Source: Caulobacteraceae bacterium
Lineage (GTDB): Bacteria; Pseudomonadota; Alphaproteobacteria; Caulobacterales; Caulobacteraceae
Assembly: GCA_947475845.1 (NCBI GenBank)
Contig: CANJMO010000023.1
Location: forward strand, 1 to 35,856
Direction: 5' to 3'
DNA: 35,856 nt
Every line of letters begins with the position of its first letter. The first letter of the stretch is position 1. Position numbers and translations under genes: made by a program. Below the pieces are notes generated by a model that made no database searches, had not been told where the DNA came from, and was given only the letters and a program-made list of their open reading frames with translations. Shown here piece after piece: positions 10,480-15,784 of this stretch.

Positions 10480-11427
10480 ATGCCTGCGCAACCACTCGTC
10501 CGTATCGGTTCGCGCGCCTCGCGCCTGGCCCAGGCCCAGGCGCGCCAGATGCAGGCCGCAATCACCGCCGCCCTCGGTTTTGGCGCCGACCGGGCCGACG
10601 AGATCGCGCCGATCACCCTGTTCTCCACCGCCGGCGACCGCATCCAGGACCGCCGCCTACTGGAGATCGGCGGCAAGGGCCTGTTCACCGAGGAGCTGGA
10701 GGCGTCCTTGCGCAAGGGCGAGATCGACTGCGCCGTGCACTCGCTGAAGGACGTGCCCTCGGCCATGCCCGAGGGCCTGGTGATCGCCGCCACGCCCGAG
10801 CGCGAGGATGTGCGCGACGCCTTCCTGTCCAATAAGTATGGCTCGTTCGAAGAGCTGCCCCAGGGCGCCAACCTCGGCACCGCCTCCCTGCGCCGGCAGA
10901 CCCAGGCCCTGCACCGCCGCCCGGACCTGCAGCTGACCAACCTGCGCGGCAATATCGACACCCGTCTGGCCAAGCTCGACCGCGGCGACGCCGACGGCAT
11001 CCTGCTGGCCTATGCCGGCCTACGCCGGCTGGGGCTGGAGGACCGGGTCAAGCAACTGCTCGACCCCTATGATTTCCCCACCGCTCCCGGCCAGGGCGCC
11101 CTGGCGGTGCAGACCCGCATCGAAGACGCCCGCAAGGATTGGGTGCTGGCGCTGAACCACGAGCCCACCGCCCTGCGCATCGCCGCCGAGCGCGGCGCGC
11201 TGGAGGCGCTGGAAGGGTCTTGCCGCACCGCCGTGGCCGGCTACGCCGTGCTGGACGGGACCAGCCTGACCCTGGTGGTCGAGGCCCTGACGCCCGACGG
11301 CAAGGACCTCTATCGCCGCGAGGCCCGCATCGACAACGTCACCCGCGCCAGCGCCGACGCCCTGGGCCGCAAGCTCGGGGCCGAAATCCGCGCCGAGGCC
11401 GGCGACAAGCTGCTGCTGCCGGTCTGA
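10480..11427 (+). CDS. hemC: Porphobilinogen deaminase (hydroxymethylbilane synthase) HemC
   Basis: Polymerises four porphobilinogens to hydroxymethylbilane in haem biosynthesis (315 aa). The N-terminal [12 protein letters not shown], catalytic Asp in [11 protein letters not shown] (residues 84-94), [17 protein letters not shown] and the dipyrromethane-cofactor Cys C248 in LEGSCRT are all present. The chosen ATG gives the standard N-terminus; an upstream in-frame start would overlap tsaD regulatory sequence. It is followed 21 bp later by hemD, forming a hemCD pair. Confidence 0.97.
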   Translation: MPAQPLVRIGSRASRLAQAQARQMQAAITAALGFGADRADEIAPITLFSTAGDRIQDRRLLEIGGKGLFTEELEASLRKGEIDCAVHSLKDVPSAMPEGLVIAATPEREDVRDAFLSNKYGSFEELPQGANLGTASLRRQTQALHRRPDLQLTNLRGNIDTRLAKLDRGDADGILLAYAGLRRLGLEDRVKQLLDPYDFPTAPGQGALAVQTRIEDARKDWVLALNHEPTALRIAAERGALEALEGSCRTAVAGYAVLDGTSLTLVVEALTPDGKDLYRREARIDNVTRASADALGRKLGAEIRAEAGDKLLLPV

Positions 11428-11448
11428 TTTTTCCGTCATGATGAGCGC

Positions 11449-12093
11449 ATGAAGGTCTGGGTCACGCGCGCCGAACCGGGAGCCAGCCGCACAGCCGAGC
11501 GGCTGCGCGAGATGGGCCATGAGCCGCTGACGGCGCCGGTTCTGGAAGGCCTCCGGCTGCTGACCGAGATCGATTTGAAGGGCGTCGGCTCCCTCGCCTT
11601 CACCAGCGGCAACGGCGTACGCGCCTTCGCAGGGATGAATCCGGAGCGCGGCCTGCCGGTGTTCGCCGTGGGCGAGGCGACGGCGCGGGCCGTCCGCGAC
11701 GCCGGCTTCGGCATCATCATTTCCGGCGGCGGCGATGTCGCCGCGCTGGCGAGGACCATCGCCGGGGTCAGCTTCAGCCCGGGCGGCGAGGTGCTGTTTG
11801 CCGGCGCCGCCGAGCCAGCCGGGGACCTGATCGGCGACCTGACGGCGCGCGGCGTGCCCGCGCGGGCCGTGGCGGTCTACGAAATCCTGCCCACCGGCGC
11901 CCAGCCGCCGCCAGGCGCGGAGGCGGTGCTGGTGCATTCGCCCAAGGCGGGGGGCATGTTGGCGGCGATCGAAGGCCTGGACCTGCCGGCCTTCTGCATC
12001 TCTCCCGCCGCCGCCGCGCCATTGGCCGGTTGGACCCATGTCAGAGCCGCCGCGGCGCCCACCGAAGCCGACCTTCTGGCCCTGCTGTCCTAG
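11449..12093 (+). CDS. hemD: Uroporphyrinogen-III synthase HemD
   Basis: Cyclises and inverts ring D of hydroxymethylbilane to give uroporphyrinogen III (214 aa). The family is poorly conserved, but WVTRAEPGASRTAERL at the N-terminus, AFTSGNGVRAF, VFAVGEATARAVRDAGF and the C-terminal VLVHSPKAGGMLAA match the two-domain HemD fold. Position directly after hemC supports the call. A tRNA-Thr gene follows 59 bp downstream. Confidence 0.92.
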   Translation: MKVWVTRAEPGASRTAERLREMGHEPLTAPVLEGLRLLTEIDLKGVGSLAFTSGNGVRAFAGMNPERGLPVFAVGEATARAVRDAGFGIIISGGGDVAALARTIAGVSFSPGGEVLFAGAAEPAGDLIGDLTARGVPARAVAVYEILPTGAQPPPGAEAVLVHSPKAGGMLAAIEGLDLPAFCISPAAAAPLAGWTHVRAAAAPTEADLLALLS

Positions 12094-12152
12094 CGCCTTG
12101 GCAATCGGGGCCGGTCCCGGTAAAAGCCGCCACCCACCAGAGTCCTCCGGAC

Positions 12153-12228
12153 GCCGCTTTAGCTCAGCTGGTAGAGCACCTCATTCGTAATGAGGGGGTC
12201 ACAGGTTCGAGTCCTGTAAGCGGCACCA
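12153..12228 (+). tRNA. tRNA-Thr (anticodon CGT)
   Basis: Complete cloverleaf of 76 nt with encoded CCA. The acceptor GCCGCTT (12153-12159) pairs with AAGCGGC (12218-12224); the discriminator is A12225 and CCA is 12226-12228. The D-arm contains GCTCAGCTGGTAGAGC, the anticodon stem CCTCA/TGAGG encloses TTCGTAA with anticodon CGT (12186-12188, reads ACG), and the T-arm has GGTTCGAGTCC. Its 3' end is the integration point of the accessory region that follows. Confidence 0.97.
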
Positions 12229-12230
12229 TC
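12206..12230 (+). repeat. attL-like site: 3' end of tRNA-Thr, copy 1
   Basis: The T-loop to CCA end of the tRNA plus two more bases is repeated in the same orientation at 19261-19284. Seventeen bases (TTCGAGTCCTGTAAGCG) match exactly; one G is then missing in the distal copy, and CACCATC matches again. Duplication of a tRNA 3' end is the usual scar of tyrosine-recombinase integration. Confidence 0.75.
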
Positions 12231-12482
12231 TTCCTCCAAATAAAACAAATATTTGCGAGGCGATGCCTAGGCGTAACGGTTCGGGGAATTTTCTTCCGAT
12301 ACCATATCGATACCTGGCGGGCGAAACTCAGTCGCCGTATCTGAGCCGAAATGGTTACCCCCACCCCCTATCGACCCCGACGGGGGGCTACCCGCATATC
12401 TACATATCGGCCTTACAAATGGGCTGCCGTTTTTGGATGTTGAGTTTCGCGAATGCCCGGCGGGCCTTGCCGCCCAGGCTGC
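12231..12482. other. Gene-free stretch after tRNA-Thr
   Basis: About 250 bp without a credible gene. The first ~70 bp are notably AT-richer than the surroundings (runs such as CAAATAAAACAAATATTT), unlike the host genes. No integrase reading frame is present next to the tRNA. I see it as eroded island DNA. Confidence 0.5.
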
Positions 12483-12678
12483 CTAACGCGCCACGGCCCC
12501 GTTGAGCATCGCTGCGAGCCTCAGCCCGTGCTTGCGGCATAAGTCCGCCACCGGCACGCCCGGCTCCTGCTCGCGCAGGATCGCGATGATCTGCTCTTCC
12601 GTGAACCTTGATCGTTTCATTCGTCCGTCCCTTACTTGTGGCGGACCTAATTATTTCTGGAGGAGTTTCAGGGGGTCA
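12483..12678 (-). mobile_element. IS3-family insertion sequence remnant (5' end with truncated orfA)
   Basis: On the minus strand a 45-codon frame begins at ATG 12620 and encodes MKRSRFTEEQIIAILREQE followed by PGVPVADLCRKHGL, the standard N-terminus of OrfA (HTH_Tnp_1) in IS3/IS407-type elements. After KHGL the sequence leaves the family and stops at 12483, so roughly two thirds of orfA and all of orfB are missing. Upstream, GTAAGGGACGGACGA (12621-12635) is a normal leader, and the element probably ends near TGACCCCCTGAAAC (reverse of 12665-12678). It is a dead remnant. It abuts a broken membrane-protein gene to the right. Confidence 0.82.
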
Positions 12679-12688
12679 CGTCACCGGC
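12671..12688 (+). repeat. 18-bp inverted repeat, left copy
   Basis: GGGGGTCACGTCACCGGC is found here on the plus strand and, exactly, on the minus strand at 18642-18659. The two copies face each other and enclose 5.99 kb that contains the whole receptor operon. Part of this copy overlaps the inferred IS edge and the start of the PepSY-like fragment. Confidence 0.8.
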
Positions 12689-12826
12689 GTCGGCGGCCTG
12701 CCCTACCGGGTGCCGGTCAGCGCCCTCGGTCTGATGACGGCGATTCTATCGGCCACCGGCGTGATCCTGTTCACTCGCCGCCAGATCAGGAAGCTGCTCT
12801 CGCCGGCGCTACTGCGCCGCCGCTAA
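12679..12826 (+). pseudogene. C-terminal fragment of a PepSY/PiuB-like membrane protein
   Basis: An open frame continues from the IS edge to TAA at 12826 and encodes GLPYRVPVSALGLMTAILSATGVILF followed by TRRQIRK. This matches the last transmembrane helix and tail of PepSY-associated TM proteins (PiuB-like), which usually end GLPxRxxxxxxGLxxAxLSxTGVxxxxRR. No start codon belonging to it remains; the IS remnant occupies its 5' side. PiuB-type proteins normally accompany TonB siderophore receptors and a PiuC-type oxygenase, which fits the neighbours. Its stop overlaps the stop of the convergent oxygenase gene by two bases. Family assignment rests on about 45 residues. Confidence 0.55.
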
Positions 12827-13428
12827 CGCAACGGCGGGCCTGAAACCCAGATGGCCATGGTGCGCCGAACGCCCTTGGTGACGGGCGTGACGCGATGCAG
12901 CACATAGGATGGAAAGGCCACGATCCTGCCCAGCGGCATGGCGACGGTCGTCGGCTGGTGATCGTAGAACAGCTGCAGCTCTCCGCCTTCGTATTCGGAC
13001 GGGTCGCTCAACGGCACCACCAGGCTCAGCTTTCGGTTGGCTAGGCGGCCGGCGCCGATATCCACGTGCCAGCCATAAAATCCGCTGTCGGTCGCCCGGT
13101 AGGTCGCGATCTGAAACGGCTCTTCGAACCCGCTCAGGTCCATCCGGAAGACCTGTTTGTTGGCGTGCAGCGCGAACTGCGCGATCAGCTCGAACACCGG
13201 CTGCGACTGCTGGTCTTCCTGCAGCCACAGAATGTCGGAGCGGCGGATATGCTCAGATATTGCGGCGGTCGCATCGCTCTTCACGATCGAGCCCCGGTCG
13301 AGCTCGGTTCGGTCGGACAGCGCGTTCAGATAGTCGATCAGCGGCCTCGGGAAGACATTGTCCGCCGTCACCGTACTGGCGCCTGACTGCTCGCCGCGGA
13401 CCGCCGGCCCCTTGCTGTTGTCGGTCAC
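12823..13428 (-). CDS. 2OG-Fe(II) oxygenase, prolyl-4-hydroxylase-like
   Basis: Non-haem iron, 2-oxoglutarate-dependent oxygenase (201 aa). The facial triad is visible as H121-x-D123 (GWHVDIG) and H178 (YVLHRVTP), and the 2OG-binding Arg is R188 or R189 (GVRRTMAIW). PLSDPSEYEGGELQLF is typical of the P4Hc/PKHD group. It lacks a signal peptide. It is related to PiuC-type hydroxylases found beside TonB receptors, but its N-terminal half differs and the substrate is unknown. It is last in the receptor operon, 58 bp after the amidohydrolase gene, with a hairpin in that gap. Confidence 0.85.
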   Translation of the reverse strand: MTDNSKGPAVRGEQSGASTVTADNVFPRPLIDYLNALSDRTELDRGSIVKSDATAAISEHIRRSDILWLQEDQQSQPVFELIAQFALHANKQVFRMDLSGFEEPFQIATYRATDSGFYGWHVDIGAGRLANRKLSLVVPLSDPSEYEGGELQLFYDHQPTTVAMPLGRIVAFPSYVLHRVTPVTKGVRRTMAIWVSGPPLR

Positions 13429-13462
13429 CCTATCGATCCTTAGGCGATCTGGCCGGCCCCGA

Positions 13463-13478
13463 CGGCGTGGTCACGCCG
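13463..13478 (-). other. Intercistronic hairpin, amidohydrolase/oxygenase gap
   Basis: CGGCGTG (13463-13469) and CACGCCG (13472-13478) form a 7-bp inverted repeat around GT. It occupies the 58-bp gap between the two genes and has no following T-run, so it is more likely an mRNA processing or stability element than a terminator. Confidence 0.45.
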
Positions 13479-13486
13479 CCGCCCGC

Positions 13487-14794
13487 TCAGCGCTGAGGCG
13501 GACGCACATAGGGCAGCACCTTCACCGTCTTCAGCAAGGCGCGCTTGTCCACCACGATCGCGCCGCCCTTGGCGACCAGGACGACCGTCGTGAAATTCCA
13601 GGGCCCTTCGAGCGGGTTGCCGGTCAGCATCAGCAGGTCGCCCAGTTTTCCGGGCTGCAGGGTGCCCAGGTCCTTGCCCTTGTCCAGGAAGTCGGCCGAG
13701 TTCTGGCCCATCACCTTGACCAGGTCGATCGGCGACATGACCAGGCTCAGCACCCGGATTTCATGGGCGATGGCGGCCGGCGCGTAATAGGTGGTGTCGG
13801 TGCAGAAGCCGAAATCGACCCCGTTGTCGTAAAGCGTGCGGCCGTTGACCGGTTTGTATCCCGCCTCGCGGCCGCGGCCCTCGCCGTCCAGAACCTGTTC
13901 CGGCCACGGCTTGCCGTCGCGGAAGGTCGGCTTGTTCTCGCGGTTATAGACGTCGAACACCGGCGCGCCGAACCCGGTGCAGGACGACACCCAGGCGCCG
14001 GCGTCGCGCACCTGCTTGGCCTCGGCGTCGGTCAGCCAGCCGAAGTGGGGCGTATGCACTAGCTTCTTGGCCCCCAGTTTCAGGGCGGCGAGCATCGGCG
14101 CCGGTGCGGACGCGTGAACCTGGAAGTTGACGCCGAGTTTCTTGGCCTCGTCGATGCCGGCGGCGAGGTTGCGGCTCTCCTGCTCGGTCGGGACGTTCTT
14201 CTGCGGCGGTTCGGTGATCGGATAGTGCACCTCGGCGATGGAATCGGCGCCCTCGGCCACCACCTTGCGCACGGCGGCGCGGACCTCTTCCTCGTTCTTC
14301 AGGTTGGCCGTCGGCACCCGGCCTGACGTGATGATGCGCGGGCCGACGATCTTGCCGCTCTCGACCATCGCCTTCAGCGCGCGCACGCCTTCATCGTTGT
14401 CGCCGCCGGACTGGACGGTGGTGACCCCCGCCTCGAGCAGTTCGCGCATTCGGGTCGCCGCCTGATCCTTGAGGAAGGCGGCGGGCGGGCCTTGGATCAG
14501 ATGGCGGTGGTCGTCGATGTAGCCCGCGATCAGCGTCATCCCTGCGCCGTCGACGCGGTTGGGCCCCTTCAGCTTGGCCGCCGACGCCGGCGGCGGACCG
14601 GCCGCAACCGAAGCGATGCGGCCGTCCTTGACCACGATCGAGCCCTTGTCGATCACCGTCCCGTCACCGACGATGATGCGCGCGTTGGCGACCACCAGAT
14701 TCTGCGCCAGCGCCGGCGCGGCCGCCGTCGAGGCGCCCAGCATGGACGCGGCCAACAGGGCGCGGCGGATAAATGACGCTGCGGATGTTCTCAT
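13487..14794 (-). CDS. Secreted amidohydrolase, imidazolonepropionase-like
   Basis: Metal-dependent hydrolase of the amidohydrolase superfamily (435 aa). A signal peptide precedes about residue 31 (AAPALAQN). The beta-sandwich segment VVKDGRIASVAAG is followed by the first metal motif D95-H96-R-H98 (YIDDHRHLIQG). Later His residues appear in SIAEVHYPI, FQVHASAP and LVHTPHFGWL, and an Asp in GFCTDTTYYAP fits the final metal ligand. C-terminal LGTLQPGKLGDLLML and GNPLEG are family hallmarks. Related enzymes act on dipeptides, cyclic amides or lactones; the substrate here is unknown. It follows the unnamed 271-aa gene by 88 bp, with a 10-bp-stem hairpin between. Confidence 0.88.
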   Translation of the reverse strand: MRTSAASFIRRALLAASMLGASTAAAPALAQNLVVANARIIVGDGTVIDKGSIVVKDGRIASVAAGPPPASAAKLKGPNRVDGAGMTLIAGYIDDHRHLIQGPPAAFLKDQAATRMRELLEAGVTTVQSGGDNDEGVRALKAMVESGKIVGPRIITSGRVPTANLKNEEEVRAAVRKVVAEGADSIAEVHYPITEPPQKNVPTEQESRNLAAGIDEAKKLGVNFQVHASAPAPMLAALKLGAKKLVHTPHFGWLTDAEAKQVRDAGAWVSSCTGFGAPVFDVYNRENKPTFRDGKPWPEQVLDGEGRGREAGYKPVNGRTLYDNGVDFGFCTDTTYYAPAAIAHEIRVLSLVMSPIDLVKVMGQNSADFLDKGKDLGTLQPGKLGDLLMLTGNPLEGPWNFTTVVLVAKGGAIVVDKRALLKTVKVLPYVRPPQR

Positions 14795-14812
14795 CGGAGC
14801 CCTCGGATGTGA

Positions 14813-14845
14813 CCGTCCGGCGTTTGCGGTGTCGCCGCCGGACGG
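14813..14845 (-). other. Intercistronic hairpin, orphan/amidohydrolase gap
   Basis: Perfect 10-bp stem, CCGTCCGGCG (14813-14822) with CGCCGGACGG (14836-14845), and a 13-nt loop. It lies in the 88 bp between the 271-aa protein gene and the amidohydrolase start. No T-run follows on the minus strand. Confidence 0.6.
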
Positions 14846-14882
14846 GCCGGGTTGAAAGTCGCTGGACCGTATCGTGCGGATG

Positions 14883-15698
14883 CTACTGTTCTTTGTCGAT
14901 CGGCTTGCCGTCTCCGCCGAGCGTCAGCGTCTTGCCGCTGGGCGCCACGAGGTTCCGGTTGTTTTCCGAGCAGGCGTAGTCGTAGGCGCGCGTGCCGGCC
15001 GGCAGTTTGCGATAGCGCTTGGTCACGCTCCAAGGCTTGGTGAAGGCCACCGGATCCTCGAGCGTCATGTTCGCTTCCATCGTGTTGGCGTCGACCTTGT
15101 GCAGTCGGGTGACGACATGCAGGGCGTTGGAGTGGATCACCCCGGTGCGGTCGATGATCGTCGAGCCTTCGCCCAGCATGGCGATGGTGTCGAACACCAG
15201 GGTGGCGCCTTCCCAATGGCCGACGGAATCGCCGCTGAAGGTGTTCCAGACGTCGTCTGTCGCCGGATGGGCGCGCCCGTCCGTGTAGATCCGCACGACG
15301 TTGGGTCCGTTCTCCGTTAGGATCCAGGCCTGCTCCGGCCGCACCACGAACTCATAGGTGTCCGGCACGTTGAGCGCCCGCGGGAACCCGGCCGGAACGC
15401 CGCAGAAGGTCAGCGGATCGGGCCAGCGGTCGGCCGCAATCTTCTTGATGTTGGCCTGGTACTTGGCTTCCCATTCGGCGTTGTAAGGGGGGTGTTCGCG
15501 CACATTCGCCACCCCGGCGGCGCCGTTGGCCGGCTCCACCGACGCGCGGTCGAACACCGTGTTGCCGTTCATCTGCCAGACGCCGCTCCAGTCGGGCAGG
15601 GCCGTGTACGGCAGGTTGACCCCCTGGGCGCGGGCGGGAGTCCAAGCCGCGGCGGCCAGAAGCGCGACGGCGGCCAGGGCCGATTTCGATGCAGTCAT
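14883..15698 (-). CDS. Exported protein of unknown function (WSGVW-type)
   Basis: Protein of 271 aa with a signal peptide (AAWTPARAQG, cleavage near residue 25). I do not recognise a named domain. The mature protein starts with PDWSGVWQMNG, then has DPLTFCGVPAGFPRAL, EFVVRPEQAWILTENGPNVV, RIYTDGRAHP, WNTFSGDSVGHWEGATLVFD and, near the end, TKPWSVTKRYRKLPAGTR and DYACSENNR. The many Trp/Tyr residues and repeated beta-type pattern suggest a lipocalin-like or beta-barrel periplasmic protein; that is inference. I recall similar proteins beside TonB receptors and amidohydrolases in Caulobacter and sphingomonads. Two cysteines remain in the mature chain. ATG at 15698 gives the clean signal peptide. 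It sits 86 bp after the receptor gene. Confidence 0.8.
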   Translation of the reverse strand: MTASKSALAAVALLAAAAWTPARAQGVNLPYTALPDWSGVWQMNGNTVFDRASVEPANGAAGVANVREHPPYNAEWEAKYQANIKKIAADRWPDPLTFCGVPAGFPRALNVPDTYEFVVRPEQAWILTENGPNVVRIYTDGRAHPATDDVWNTFSGDSVGHWEGATLVFDTIAMLGEGSTIIDRTGVIHSNALHVVTRLHKVDANTMEANMTLEDPVAFTKPWSVTKRYRKLPAGTRAYDYACSENNRNLVAPSGKTLTLGGDGKPIDKEQ

Positions 15699-15741
15699 CG
15701 GGCGATTACCTTGATTGAAGTCAGTGCTGCAGGGCCGGGTT

Positions 15742-15775
15742 GGGTCCCGGAGCCGTCGAAACGGCGCCGGGACCC
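15742..15775 (-). other. Strong UUCG-loop hairpin between receptor and downstream genes
   Basis: GGGTCCCGG (15742-15750) pairs with CCGGGACCC (15767-15775). After one A/G mismatch, GCCGT (15752-15756) pairs with ACGGC (15761-15765), leaving a four-base loop. In the minus-strand transcript the loop reads UUCG, an extra-stable tetraloop. It lies 9 nt after the receptor stop codon. There is no T-run, so partial attenuation or 3' protection of the receptor message is more likely than full termination. Confidence 0.7.
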
Positions 15776-15784
15776 GCTGTCCGG

